This document shows, one piece after another, positions 12,000 to 23,269 of a stretch of 64,000 nucleotides of DNA. The position numbers were made by a program, and so were the translations under genes. Every line of letters begins with the position of its first letter. Position 1 is the first letter of the stretch. This DNA comes from Theropithecus gelada (taxonomy: Eukaryota > Chordata > Mammalia > Primates > Cercopithecidae): assembly GCF_003255815.1 (NCBI RefSeq), contig NC_037689.1, positions 148,833,907 to 148,897,906 of the forward strand, written 5' to 3'. Under the pieces are notes generated by a model. The model was not told the origin of the DNA and made no database searches. It was given only the letters and a program-made list of their open reading frames with translations.

Positions 12000-12480
12000 A
12001 GAAGTGACCTTTCGCTATGAATTAATCATTTGGAGATCGTATTTCTCATGTGCTTTACTCACAGGAGGAATTGATTAGAGGCTGAAATTAATTGCAAACT
12101 GGGATTAACCATTTCCTTTTATACTGTGGTTAAAATTTATTTTTTAGCTGTAGTTGCCTTAGTGCCTTTATGCCAAGGTTTTTCTTTACTGTACTGCTAA
12201 TTCCAGGAAATTCCCCGCAGTGAATGGACATGTCTGCCCACTCAGTCACTCAAAAAAACATGAAGCCTGAAAGGTAATAAACTAAACACTGCCCCGGATT
12301 AGCAGAGCCTGGGCAGGGCAGAAAATGTTTAATTCTTAATCAGAAATGGATTTGATTGCTTCGTAAGTTTGAGGGCAAAGGCTGGAGCAGCTACAGTGAA
12401 GGTTATTCACAGTGACTGAAAGGGGAGAAAATACTGAGTGGCCCAGTTCATAGCCAGTTTAACCTGAAATAACAAGGCAA
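12000..12480. promoter_or_regulatory. Possible enhancer-like, GATTA-rich unique block
   Basis: No repeat family is recognised and homeodomain-type cores are dense: 'gaattaatcattt', 'aattgattagagg', 'ctgggattaacc', 'cccggattagcag', 'ctgctaattcc' and 'ttaatcagaaatgg'. Two are GGATTA cores of the kind bound by OTX/PITX-class factors. This is a compositional impression, not a demonstrated element; AT-rich DNA can give such hits by chance. Confidence 0.2.
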
Positions 12481-12889
12481 GATGGTTACCCCAAAGTGGA
12501 TGTACTTTTTGGCTGCCTTTTTATTGATGACATGGAGTGTCCAGTTAAGCGGAAGGTGGAGAGTCTTATGCCCTCTGCTCTGGGCAAACACCATTTGGAA
12601 TTCTGTGGGGTGTTCTTCCAGGGTAGCGGGCAGCCAGACTATAGCACAGCCCAAGAAAGTGTTACAGAGCATATCAGAAAGAATGCATGTTTCTGTGGGA
12701 AACCTTGTTTGAATTTCTCTTAAGAAGCTCACAGTTTCTGTGTAAGTTACAGTAAGAAAATGTAGTCAATAGGAAGCAGCATAAGGGAGGCCTAGAGAAA
12801 TGCTAAGTGCCATTCAGAGGAGGAGTGCCCACTTCCACCTGGAGTAGCAGGGCTGGTGGCCTCTCTAGCTTTGTAGGGAAGGGGGCTTT
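12481..12889. other. Unique non-coding sequence
   Basis: Three overlapping frames (two plus, one minus, 75-94 codons) span 12448-12732 with no recognisable domain. No gene is called. Confidence 0.4.
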
Positions 12890-13095
12890 GGTAATTGCTC
12901 TCTCCTCTGACCTCCCACAGCACATTGTTTACTCCTGTGTTAGAGTGCTCAGTATGCTGGACTGCAATTGTCTGTTTATGTGTCTGTCTCTCCAATTAGC
13001 CCTCAAGCCCTCACAGGGCAAGGGGCATGCTTTGTTCATCTCCGTATTCCCAGGGCCAGACACAATTTCTGCACAGTGAAGGGCCTCAGGGAAGC
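12890..13095 (+). mobile_element. L2 LINE 3' fragment
   Basis: The L2 3'-end order is visible: 'attgtctgtttatgtgtctg', 'ccctcacagggcaaggggc', 'tttgttcatctccgtattcc' and 'cagggccagacacaatttc'. Confidence 0.75.
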
Positions 13096-13214
13096 TTTGC
13101 TGAACCTAGCAGGGAAAGCAAAACTTCTTCTGAAAGCAGTGCTTTGGTTTTCTCTATAAGGAAGGAGGTGATTCATTCCACCCAGAGCAGTGGGGGTTGG
13201 AGATAGATATCTGT

Positions 13215-13330
13215 GTAGGGGTTTGTGTCGTCTCCCCAACTGGGCTATGAGCTCCTTTCAGGAGGACTGTGTCCCTCTTGTCTCACTGTTTCTTGAGCAC
13301 CCACCCCATCCCTGTGTCTGCCCAGGGACG
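13215..13330 (+). mobile_element. L2 LINE 3' fragment (weak)
   Basis: 'ctgggctatgagctcctttc' followed by 'aggactgtgtccctcttgtc' resembles the L2 3' end a second time, 120 bp downstream of a clear L2. It is short and diverged. Confidence 0.55.
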
Positions 13331-14779
13331 GGGAACTCACTGGCAGGGAGTTCCAAGGTGATGGGATCCCTTCTCTTCCTACAAATTCATAGAAACATGG
13401 ATAAAACACAACTCCAAATTGCTTTTAATACTTGGTCCACACCTCAGAGATTACTTGCTTGTTAGTTACAAGGTGTGTGTTTGGGGTTGGGGGGGGAATA
13501 TAACTTTACAGTAGAGAGATTAGGCTGTCATCACCTTAACCCAGGCAGCAATCTTGGCACCCTTAATAATGGGACAACCAGATCTCCTAATGTGATGCAA
13601 CAGGAAACACAAAGCATCCCCTATGAAATATTCTTGCAAGAAGTCAAGCCATTAAACCTTATTTTCGATTTACAGAAAATATAGAGATAGAGGATCAGGT
13701 TAAACAATCACAAAGAAATAATCAGTCAAAGCTAGAACATTGGAGAATGTACAACATAGCTGTACAAAAAGTTTCTACAAAAAGTCAATGTCAAAGGGAT
13801 GGTTCTAGATTAAAATGGAATAAAAAGACATAACAGAAAGTGTCTTTCATCATTGGTGTGTAATTCTTTGGATCCTGATTTTTTTTAAAGCAGCTATAAA
13901 ATGTAGTTTGGAAACAGTTTATGAAATTTGAATACTACTTGATAATAGGTTAATTTTCTTAAGTATAATATTGGTATTATGGTTATATAGGAGAATGTCC
14001 TTATTTTTAGGAAATATAAATTAAACTAATTGGAGGCCAGATGCCATGATGGCTGCAACCTATTGTGAAATGTTTCAGAAAACTAATAGATAAAGTAAAT
14101 GTGGCAAGAAAGAAAAAAATACTTTTAAATCTCGAATATGAGTGTTTGGGTATTTGTTACACTATTCTCTCTGTCTTTCTAAAAAAGAATTCTTAAAAAT
14201 AAAAAATAAAATATAGCGCAAAATTTGAAGAAAAAAATGTGAAAATTTCTGATCACCTCAAACACAGAAAAGCAATAAATGCAGAGCATTAAGTATAAGT
14301 AAATCTTGGAGTAGTACTTAGAAAATGTGAACCTGATATAAGTGCCAGGTGCTGGGCATTGGGTTCCAGGCATAGAGAGGCCATATGTTTGGAAGACATG
14401 TCCATGTTACGTAGAGGAGTTAGAATGACTTCCTTGCATAAAGGCCAGAACCTTGGAGAGTCCTTCTTCTCATAGACTGGAAAAAAGTCAATCACCCAGA
14501 GAAGGAGTAAGGAAGCTTCATGTCCACCCAGGCTTTGGAGGGACCCCATGAGAAATATCTCTTATGAGAAATCTCACACTTCCCATAGAAATGGGGTCAG
14601 AATTTATAAAACTTGCATGGGACAGGAATCACAAGTCAGGCCATCATTGGGAAAGTTGGTCTAAAACCAAAGAAACTTCTGGGATTCTTGGCAAAAGAAA
14701 GCACCAAGACTGTCTGTAGAGACTCACAAACCAGGGCACATTGTCCTTCAACATAAGTAACCCTCACTAAATATGCCCT
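13331..14779. other. AT-rich unique stretch
   Basis: No gene or confident repeat. The latter half is strongly AT-rich and may include eroded L1M sequence before the clear element that starts near 14780. Confidence 0.4.
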
Positions 14780-15246
14780 CACCCTAAAACAAAAATTGCA
14801 AACTACACAAGAAAATGAACCTTTATGAGAGAGACTCAGCAGACACAGTGGAAGAACTATCCAGCTAAAATCTTAGAATAATAGAACAATCTGAAAGAAA
14901 CTGTAAAGCACATATATTTAAAATAATGACAGAGATAAAAATAAGCCATAATGAAAGAACAGGACAAGGTGACAAAAGAAGACTTGAAAAAGAATCCTGG
15001 TTCTTCTCAAAATGAAACATAGTTTTAAATCGAAAAACTCAGTGGATGAGATAGCAGATGGGACACTGCTAAAGAAAGAAACAGTGAACTGAAAGATAGA
15101 GCTAAGAAAATCACCTGGAATGCAAGAAAGAGATACAAAGTGGGGAATTTGAAAGTGTCATTAGGAAATTTAGAGAATAGAATAAGAAGAGCCAACATAT
15201 CTAGTAGGTGATCCAGGAGGAGAAGATATGGACAGAGTGGGAAGAC

Positions 15247-15281
<35 letters not shown>

Positions 15282-16620
15282 AAGAGAGCGAGAGAGAGAG
15301 AGAGGATATATTTGAAGGAATAAAGACCAATTATTGAAATATGATACAAGTGCTCAGATGGAAGAATCATACTGAGTCTTAAGCAGAATAAGTAAAAACA
15401 AATCTATCCCCTAGACACATTATGATGAAACTTCAGGATATTGAAGACAAAAATCTTAAAAGCTTCCAGGGAGAAAAAAATAAATATTACCCTTAAAGAA
15501 ATGACAACTAGACTGAATATAGACTTTTCATCAAAAAATAGATGCTAAAAGACAGATGAATATCTTCAAAGTACTCAGGGAAAAAACTGTCAACCTTGAA
15601 TTCTATGCTCAATTTAATTAACATTTAGAAGTAGAGCAAAATACATTGTCAAGTGAATAACATTTCAGTAAAATTAGCAAATCAAATCCAGCAATATATA
15701 AAAATGATAATACCTCATGACCAAGGAGGACTTATCCCAGGAATGGAAGGCTGGTTTAATACTCAAAAATCAGTCAGTGTAATTTACCATATTAACTAAA
15801 TAAAAAAGAAAAATAATATGATCATCTCAATCAGTTCAGAAAAAGCATCTGGAAAATTCAATATCTATTTATTCTTAACAAACAAGCCCCAAAGCCTCAG
15901 TGGATCATGAATAGAAAGAACTTCCCCAATCTGATAAAGGCTGAATATTCAGAACTGACAACAAACACCTTACTTGATAGTAAAACCCTGGATGCTTTGT
16001 CCCTAAGATCAGGAGCAAGACAAAGATGCCCATTCTCACCATGTTATACAGTATTGCACTGGAGGTCCTAGATAGTGCAAAATGACAAAAAAAAGAAAAG
16101 AAAAGAAAGAAAAGCATACAAAATAAAAAAGTAAAACCGTTTTCATCCATAAACTATGACTGTATTCACAACATTTCTAAGACATCTAAAAACTTATTAG
16201 AAGTAATAAATGAATTTAGCAAAGTCACAAATATAAGATCAACATGCAAAATTCTAGCAACGGATAATACATATACATACTTGCAACAAACAATTGGAAA
16301 TAAAGCTTTTAAAAATACCATTTACAATAGCATCAAAAACCGTAAAATACTTAGGAATGAATGTAACGAAGAAATATGCCATTCTTCCATGTTGAAGCTA
16401 CAAAACGTTGCAGAGAAAAATTAAAGAGAATCTAAATAAATGTAGAAATATGCCATGTTTGTGTATTGGAAGACTCAATATGAAGATATTGTTTCTCCTC
16501 AAATTGATCTATAGATTCAACACCAATCTAGTCAAAATCTAAGCAGACTCTTTTTTGGCAGAATTAAACAAACATATTCTAAAATGTATATGGAAACACA
16601 AAGAACCTAGAACAGTCAGA
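14780..16620 (+). mobile_element. Old L1M fragment: ORF1 end joined to ORF2 reverse-transcriptase part
   Basis: About 14900-15650 resembles decayed L1M/HAL1 ORF1: a block encoding an R-R-SNI type motif ('agaagagccaacatatcta'), 'ctagacacattatgatgaaa' and 'aaaagcttccagggag'. From about 15690 it switches to ORF2 reverse-transcriptase sequence ('ccaaggaggacttatccc', 'ggctggtttaatactc', 'agacaaagatgccc', 'ttatacagtattgcactgg', 'aaatacttaggaatgaatg'). The parts between ORF1 and this region are missing, so it is internally deleted as well as riddled with stops and indels. A (GA)n tract sits inside it. Confidence 0.85.
15245..15304. repeat. (GA)n microsatellite
   Basis: About 60 bases of GA dinucleotides with a few C interruptions, grown inside the old L1M ORF1 relic. 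Translation on the minus strand gives a low-complexity leucine/serine stretch that is not a protein. Confidence 0.97.
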
Positions 16621-16629
16621 CAAAGACTG

Positions 16630-17000
16630 AGGTTACTATTTATTCTTTCATTTAATGTTTGTTTATTTATTGAGCACACACTATGCATCAGGCTGTTCCA
16701 TACCTTGGCCATAAAACACTGAGACAAAGACATAGATATTTGCCTAAAGACCTACTAAAATATGAACTCAAGCACAGAAATTAAACTGAGAAATGAGTGG
16801 AATGCAAGAAGCAATGATGGACAAGAAGCTGGTAAACATATTGGTACAAATACAGGCTGCACAAGGTAATATCAAATGAAAACTAATTGTGTTGCTTTGA
16901 TATGTTGGATGCTACATTGGGCACGTTCAGAAATAGATTGATCAGATTCAAGGATGGAAGCCCACAAAGGACTTCTGGTCTAGTAGGGGAGACGAAGTAA
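16630..17000 (-). mobile_element. L2 LINE fragments, minus strand
   Basis: 'tgtttatttattgagcacac', 'actatgcatcaggctgttcc' and, further on, 'ggacttctggtctagtaggg' with 'gagacgaagtaaacagag' follow the antisense order of the L2 3' end. They are diverged, and the join between the two parts is unclear. Confidence 0.6.
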
Positions 17001-17294
17001 ACAGAGAAATCCAATGGAGGGGCAACATCTACATAGGGCACAGAGAATACATAAGAGGAGAATGTCTGTACTGTCTGGGAGCGTACATCCTGGAAGAACT
17101 TCATGGAGAAGATGATGGTTCAGTACACTTAGGGAACCATCAGATTTGATAGTGGTTGGGGCGGGAAAAGGAATGAGTTTCCTGTACCAGGGCAAGGGGT
17201 TTGGACTTTAGCATTTATCCTGAAAAGGCTGCTTGCTACCTGCTTTGTGAATTTCAGATAAGGGTTGTGATTATTATTTTAAACTCTAGAATTC

Positions 17295-17510
17295 AAAATA
17301 ATAATTAAAAGCCACACATGGCTTTGCAGATACAAAGCATTATGTATATAGTCTCTTACTTCGTCTTCACAGCAACCCTGTGATGTATAGAGTCCTAAAT
17401 AAACAGGGATTCAACAAAGTTCAAGAATTTGGTCAAGGACATGTCATTGCTAAGTAGATGATTTGGCCTAGAATCTGGCATTTTGGACCTCCAGTGCAGT
17501 GCATTGTTCT
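17295..17510 (-). mobile_element. MIR SINE, minus strand
   Basis: 'tcttcacagcaaccctgtga', 'ttggtcaaggacatgtcatt', 'gctaagtagatgatttgg' and 'tccagtgcagtgcattgttc' match the antisense MIR order. Confidence 0.7.
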
Positions 17511-18444
17511 TAAATTGGGCTGCCCCATCAAGCACTACACTTGCTCCAGGACAGTGACAGGCTGAACTAGCAAGAATGTGTGAAGGTCTGTTTCTATTGT
17601 GAGGATATCCATGGCTGAATAATCCATAACTTATTTAGTGAAATTCTTTAGTGTTCCTGATGGTCAGAAAGTCCTCCCTTATGTCTTATCAAAACAAAAA
17701 CTGTTTCAGTGAAAGCTTGTTTCCTCTTATTTGATTTTTCACTAATAAAAGGGACTACCTTCATCAGATTCCTTTTTCTAATGTCCCACTCCATCCATAT
17801 GATTGCAAGAAAAATGGAATGTAGATGCTTTCAAGGAGATAGTTTATCTTGCTATATCACTGTCCTTCTTCTCTTTCTAACCTGTTCTTTTTTTACTGAT
17901 CCAGGCACTCTTTCCTATTGTCATTTTTCTCTAAGTTTTGGATTTGACATGTTCTTTCTGGAGCAATTTCTGCCTATTAATCAATCATTAAATATTTCTG
18001 AAACACCTACATTGTGCTTAACACTTCACATTCCTAAAAGCAGCAATTTTGACTTGATGTTAAATAGCATTAAGTTTTAGAATAGTGATAGCTGACACCC
18101 CACCACACACTCTACATCAATTCCATGTAGCCTGAGTGGGTGAAAACCTCTTGTCAAATTGGAGTTTTTAAATTGGACAAAGTTGAATCCCATGTAAATG
18201 GATAGCAATCCATGCTGTATTATTTTCCTGTTGTATAATCAAGGGATCACAGTCATTTCTACTTGTAAACTGGCATTCTTTTAATTTCTTGCGAAAGTCA
18301 GAAGTATTTCATCTTACAGAAAAAGTGACCACTTCCCCCTCTTCCCACCCACACTGGTTTTTTTTTTCTTAGCTTCCCTGTTTAGGGGGGGAAAGGATGG
18401 GTACTACTCTTCCGCCAATTCAAGAGATTTATAATTCTCAGGTC
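17511..18444. other. Unique non-coding sequence
   Basis: No gene or confident repeat. A 123-codon plus-strand frame at 17709-18080 is hydrophobic and phenylalanine-rich, as expected from T-rich DNA, and lacks any family resemblance. Confidence 0.45.
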
Positions 18445-18538
18445 ATCCTTTTTTCCTTCTTTTCATCTTTCTTTCCTTTCCTCACTCGCTGCTTCTGTTT
18501 TCCTCTTTGCTTCCATCCTTCCGTCCTTCCTTCCTTTG
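18445..18538. repeat. Pyrimidine-rich (CTTT/CCTT) tract
   Basis: An almost pure C/T run with 'ttcc' units, ending where an antisense L2 begins. Confidence 0.85.
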
Positions 18539-18700
18539 GTTCATTCATCCATTACACACTCATTAGGCACTATATTCCAGGTTCTAGGGGCACAGAGGTG
18601 AATCAGACAAGGCCCTTACCCTTAATTTGCTCTTAGTCCATAGGATAAACAAACAAGTAAATAGACAATGATGATATGATATAGCAATGCTGTGAATGGG
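18539..18700 (-). mobile_element. L2 LINE 3' fragment, minus strand
   Basis: 'ttcattcatccattacacac', 'cattaggcactatattcc', 'ggttctaggggcacagagg', 'tgaatcagacaaggccctta' and 'ggataaacaaacaagtaa' are the antisense L2 3' end in order. Confidence 0.85.
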
Positions 18701-18829
18701 GAAAGCAGAAGGAGCTTGTGGAGAGCAGAGTAAGCGTAAGGAAGAGGTGATGGCTCGGGTCCTCACGAATCAGGACAACCTTCCATAGACTCCTCTGAGG
18801 AACAGCAAGCACTACAGCCATCAACATTT

Positions 18830-19010
18830 TGCCTTACTTCAACATTCCTTAGTGCTTCTTTCACTCCCCACGCCATGTGAAGGGCACAGTGATAGCTTCT
18901 GTGGGAGCTACCAAGGTGAATAAGACATAGTTCTTCCATCTTGGGGTTCACAATCTATTAAGGGAGACCACCAAGGACACAAATAACTGGGATCCCTGGC
19001 AGACTGTGAG
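18830..19010 (-). mobile_element. L2-like fragment, minus strand
   Basis: 'gaagggcacagtgatagc', 'accaaggtgaataagacata' and 'ggttcacaatctattaaggg' repeat the antisense L2 pattern about 300 bp after the first copy. Confidence 0.6.
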
Positions 19011-19559
19011 AAGAGCCATCAATGGAGATACAGTGTGCCATGGGAACCCAGGAAAAGCAGTTCATTCCTACTGGAGGGATATGAGAAGTCCATAACCCAA
19101 AAGATATTTCAACTTTCCCTTTTTGATATTGAGTTATATTTTTCATAATTCAGCAAAGATTTGAAGACACAGAAAATTGTACTCGATTTGAGAAAGTCTC
19201 TGTGGTTCACTTTAGTGCAACAATCTTCTTCACTTTATCTCCTGCTGTCACCTACTTGCTCTGGCCTGTACATAGAAGTCAGCTAAACTGGAAACCAAGA
19301 GAGACTGAGAGCCACCTTTCTATAGTGGTCCATGTGTCAGAGGGGGTTAGGGGAGCCTGGAAGTGACTCTCAGGGTAGTTGAAACTTAGTTACAGGGCTT
19401 AGAATGTATGGAACTTCTTGCTCTGTTACTCATCCATCAAGTAGCACCTATAGATTTCTTAGTTTATTGTCATTGTCTTACCCCTGAGGCAGACTCCAGT
19501 GACAGAGGCTTGCCCAGGTCAGATGCAATAATAATATATTTAACATGGCAATAGGCAAC
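19011..19559. other. Unique non-coding sequence
   Basis: No gene or repeat recognised. Confidence 0.45.
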
Positions 19560-19825
19560 TGCCATGTATGGCACAGTTGTCAAGGGATGGACTTTGGAAT
19601 TCCACAGAACTGGGCTCAAATTTTGTCTCCATCCTTTGTTGGCTGTGTGACCTTGGGTAAGTTACTTGACCTCTTTGTGACTCAATTTCCTCATCCACCA
19701 AATGGAGATGTTAGCATTTGCCTTAGGCAGTAGGTGGAGAATTTGCTGAGATATACATGCAACATTGTTAGCAGAGTGCCTAACACATAGTATACACAAG
19801 CTAGTGTTATCATTATTAGCATCAT
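19560..19825 (+). mobile_element. MIR SINE, near full length
   Basis: 'tcaagggatggactttgg', 'agaactgggctcaaattttg', 'gttggctgtgtgaccttggg', 'taagttacttgacctctttg', 'ctcatccaccaaatggagat' and 'gagtgcctaacacatagta' follow MIR from head to 3' end. Confidence 0.93.
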
Positions 19826-19959
19826 CCAAGATTTTAGGTGTAGCTGTCTGAGTTTTTACTTACTCAATTCTCACATTGTCCTGAGGTAAGGAACAGACCT
19901 TTTCTGAACTATGAATTTTACATGACACATAGTCCTCTTCTTGGTCTACATACTCTCCT

Positions 19960-20160
19960 TGGGCAACCTCTCTCATCTACTCTCATGGTTTCAATTGTCA
20001 CCTATATGCTGGTGATTCTTAGATATTTGGTTTTAATCTAAACCTCTCTCCTGAGAACCCAGATCCACATACCCCACTGTCTTTTGCTCATCTTAACTCA
20101 TATGTTTCTTAAGCACCTCAACCCTATGTGTCCAAAACCGAACCCTCCTCCAGGAGTTGT
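19960..20160 (+). mobile_element. L2 LINE internal fragment
   Basis: 'gtcacctatatgctggtgat', 'cctctctcctgagaaccc', 'aagcacctcaaccc' and 'gtgtccaaaaccgaacc' follow the coding 3' third of L2. Confidence 0.7.
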
Positions 20161-20991
20161 CAGTCAGTAGAGGAAATCTCACTGCAGGGAGCGATATATG
20201 AGTTGAGCCTTCAAATAAGGGTGATTGATTTTAATTTAAACTTGGTAAAAGGAGATGGAAATCATTCAAGTGAAGGACAAGTGCATGGAGGCAGGAAAGC
20301 TTCAGGGTATACAGTGGAGAGCCAGGTTTGATTACGTATCTTCAAATCTTCCTTCTTAATGTTCTATTTCACCCCTTAGTAAATACCTGGCTCCTGATGT
20401 GTTTTTCCACATCTGGATGTCTGAAAGCTGCAGAAAATCATACACTGCTGCTGCGATGTCTGGGGCCAGACTGAAATGAACTAGTTCTTCGCCAACTAAA
20501 GTTCACGGTCTAAGGACCCCATGGGATGCTTCATGTTCAAACATGAGCCACACTGTCATCACCTCCCTCCCTGGTCTAATGGTACCAAAGTGAAAATAGA
20601 AAGGTCTTGTCTCCATTGAGAGTCTCTGAATGCCCTGAATTATCATCAGGGCCCATGGAAATGATTGAATGACTGTGCAATACCATCCACCAACAGCATT
20701 CAATAATCCTTACTAATGTGAGGACCCCATTTTAGAAGAACTAAACATGGATACCAGGTTCTATTTCAATGGAACCACCTCATCTCTAAAGTGAAGAATG
20801 GACAATCTGAGTAGTAACCACAATTATGTACCACTTGCTAAGTAAGTGCCAAAGCTGCATAATCTTTTATGGTGACGGTTATGGTTTCAGGCACAATAAA
20901 TGGCAAGCCATTGATCCTAAGAACACATGCATAAGCCAGTTGTAAGTATCTATCAACTGTTTGAATTCAATCATATCATCTATTATTTCAC
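20161..20991. other. Unique non-coding sequence
   Basis: No gene or confident repeat. Confidence 0.45.
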
Positions 20992-21119
20992 AAAGCGTGA
21001 CTTTTTGTTACTTAAGACTGCATGATTGTGTGAATGTATTAGTTTCTAATGAGCAATTATTCATTTGTGAAAATCTTTAAGTTATTCTCCTAGGCAGCAA
21101 AGAAGACATGCCTCTTCTA
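20992..21119 (+). repeat. Local direct duplication, copy 1
   Basis: A 128-base block from 'aaagcgtgactttttg' to 'catgcctcttcta' recurs 497 bases downstream with about six or seven differences (about 95% identity). Neither copy matches an interspersed repeat I know. Confidence 0.95.
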
Positions 21120-21488
21120 TGTACCATAGAAAGAACTGACTTGGGACCAGCCTGGAACTGGTTGCTGATCGGCTGGTTGGTAACACAGACTGGCAACGCT
21201 TTGGGAGTACATTGCTGTGACATATACAAATAAGATGCAGAGACCAAGAAAGTCCATGGCATTTCTCCCAAGATAAAAAGAAAAAAGAGAAAAAACTGAT
21301 CTTCCGCTGTTAGAGGAACACATGACTCCAATCCTCCCCCTGCATCTCTTCATACCAATGATCCCCAGAGGCTATAGTTACCTTGGTTAGCTACTCCAGG
21401 TGGTGGCAAGTTTTCTTGAAGAATTCAAGCCCAGGCTGGATAACCACATAAGATTTTTAGGAGAGGACTCAAGCATCTGAACATTCAA
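21120..21488. other. Spacer between duplicated blocks
   Basis: Unique sequence of 369 bases with no gene. It is not itself duplicated. Confidence 0.6.
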
Positions 21489-21616
21489 AAAGCATGACTT
21501 TTTGTTACCTAAGACTGCACAGTTGTGTGAATGTATTAGTTTCTAACGAGCAATTATTCATTTGTGAAAATCTTTAAATTATTCTCCTAGGCAGCAAAGA
21601 AGACATGCCTCTTCTA
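21489..21616 (+). repeat. Local direct duplication, copy 2
   Basis: The second copy of the 128-base block at 20992, starting 'aaagcatgactttttg'. It is equal in length, without indels. Confidence 0.95.
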
Positions 21617-22166
21617 AACAGGGCCACCTGTACAATGATTAATAGTTAGTTTTCTTCAGGTCCAGACACAAATTGAAACAGGGCTTCTGAGAGCAATTAG
21701 ACAAATGGAGGTATTCTTGTGTGGCTTAGGCCTTAAATCCTTTGGGATCTCACTTCTCGGGTCTTTTCTTTTTAATATTATGTGCTTGTTTGTGTCCCTT
21801 TTATTTGGCTGAAGATGGAAACAAGTGGGGGCCAGAAAGCCAGTTTATCCCTCAGGAGCAGGAAATTAGAAGATTGGGTACCGCCTTTAGGATTAACTGT
21901 TCCTTGAGGCCCAGGCTCCCCAACTAGTCATCAATCCTCTGGACATGTTTCTGGCCTTCTGCCCAGGATGTTGTTCAGAGGAAAAATCTAACTATCTGAT
22001 CAGAACAACTGGAGAGCTGTGCCACAAGTTTTCCATCTGTAAAGTGGGCATATCCCCTCTAGCTCTGTCATTCTGTGGTTCTATATTTAGAAATACTTTG
22101 CAGGGTTTCCTCTTAAAACCAGCAGCTGTATGGTTGTGCCTGGTGACAATACAAATCTTAAAATGG
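21617..22166. other. Unique non-coding sequence with a MIR3-like piece
   Basis: No gene. About 21990-22090 ('ttttccatctgtaaagtggg', 'ctctgtcattctgtggttc') resembles the 3' end of a MIR/MIR3. Confidence 0.5.
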
Positions 22167-22174
22167 GCCTGTGT
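22167..22174 (+). repeat. Target-site duplication, left copy
   Basis: 'gcctgtgt' here and at 22752-22759 flanks the truncated L1 exactly. Confidence 0.8.
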
Positions 22175-22750
22175 TGGACCTAGAACCACAAATACCATTT
22201 GACCCAGCAATCCCATTACTGGGTATATACCCAAAGGAATACAAATCATTCTGCTATAAAAACGCATGCACACATGCACACATATGTTTATTGCAGCACT
22301 ATTTACAATAGCAAAGACATGGAACTGTCCCAAATCCCCATCAATGACAGACTGGATAAAGAAAATGGGGTACATTTACACCATGGAATACTATGCAGTC
22401 ATAAAAAAGAATGAGATCGTGTCCTTTGCAGGGACATAGATGAAGCTGGAAGCCATCATCCTCAGCAAACTAACACAGGAACAGAAAACCAAACACCACA
22501 TGTTCTCACCCGTAAGTAGGAGTTAAACAATGAGAACACATGGACACAGGGAGGGGAACATCACACACTGGGGCCTGCTGGGAGATGAGAGGCAAGGGGA
22601 GGGAGAGAATTAGGACAAATACCTTATGTATGTGGGGCTTAAAACCTATATGACGGGTTGATAGGTGCAACAAACCACCATGGCACATGTATACCTATGT
22701 AACAAACCTGCACAGTCTGCACATGTATCCTGGAACTTACCAAAAAAAAG
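22175..22750 (+). mobile_element. 5'-truncated L1 (L1PA/PB type) 3' end
   Basis: It begins inside the last part of ORF2 ('tttgacccagcaatcccatt', 'actgggtatatacccaaagg', 'attgcagcactatttacaat', 'ccatggaatactatgcag'), passes through the 3' UTR ('acactggggcctgctggg', 'ggcacatgtatacctatgta') and ends in a short A tail. The flanking duplication 'gcctgtgt' marks a normal target-primed insertion of only about 576 bases. The encoded tail carries substitutions and stops. Its 3' UTR suggests an early primate subfamily. Confidence 0.96.
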
Positions 22751-22751
22751 T

Positions 22752-22759
22752 GCCTGTGT
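22752..22759 (+). repeat. Target-site duplication, right copy
   Basis: 'gcctgtgt' immediately after the A tail of the L1 at 22175-22750. Confidence 0.8.
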
Positions 22760-22810
22760 CTTGTGTTACAGCTGGTAGATGCTGTACTGCAGCAGATTGG
22801 TTTGCTTATT

Positions 22811-22969
22811 TCCTCCCTTCCTCCCATTCTCTCACCCTTCCTTCCTCCCAGCTTCTCTTCCTTCTTTTCTCCCTTTCTCCTTCGTCCCTTCCTCTCTTTT
22901 TTCTTTTGTTTCTCATTCCCTCTTCCCTCCCTCCCTCCCTTCCTTCCTTCCTTCTTCTTTTCTTTCAAG
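22811..22969. repeat. Polypyrimidine (CCTT/CCCT)n tract
   Basis: About 160 bases almost wholly C and T, grading from mixed 'ttcctccc' into regular 'cctt' units. Proline/serine/phenylalanine frames across it are artefacts. Confidence 0.95.
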
Positions 22970-23269
22970 ATTATTATTTCCACTGGATGTCAATACTTGC
23001 TTCCAATTTTAATTCCATGCATGCAGACAGCAATCCTCTTACACCATGGTATGAGGGAATAATCATAGGAGTTCAGTGATGACAATTTCCCTTAAGACAG
23101 TACATAGCAAGGAGAGTCTTGAATTCTTCAAGGAATTTCCCCCAATTAATTAAGAGGTGGGATGAATGCAGGCTATCCACCTGACATAAGCCAATATATA
23201 TAACTTTTAACTGTGCCCCATGTGTCTTTTATACACCTCTCTGTACCTTTTACCTTCTTCTTGCCCATG
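22970..23269. other. Unique non-coding sequence
   Basis: No gene recognised. The right end may already belong to the antisense L1M that follows. Confidence 0.4.

Noticed and set aside
15025..15370. Leucine/serine-rich minus-strand frames
   Set aside because: They cross the (GA)n repeat inside an L1M relic.
21120..21353. Minus-strand frames of 78-84 codons between the duplicated blocks
   Set aside because: Overlapping frames with no domain; they lie in the unduplicated spacer and are likely chance.
22639..23079. Frames of 114-130 codons rich in Pro/Ser or Lys/Gly/Arg
   Set aside because: Translation of a polypyrimidine tract.
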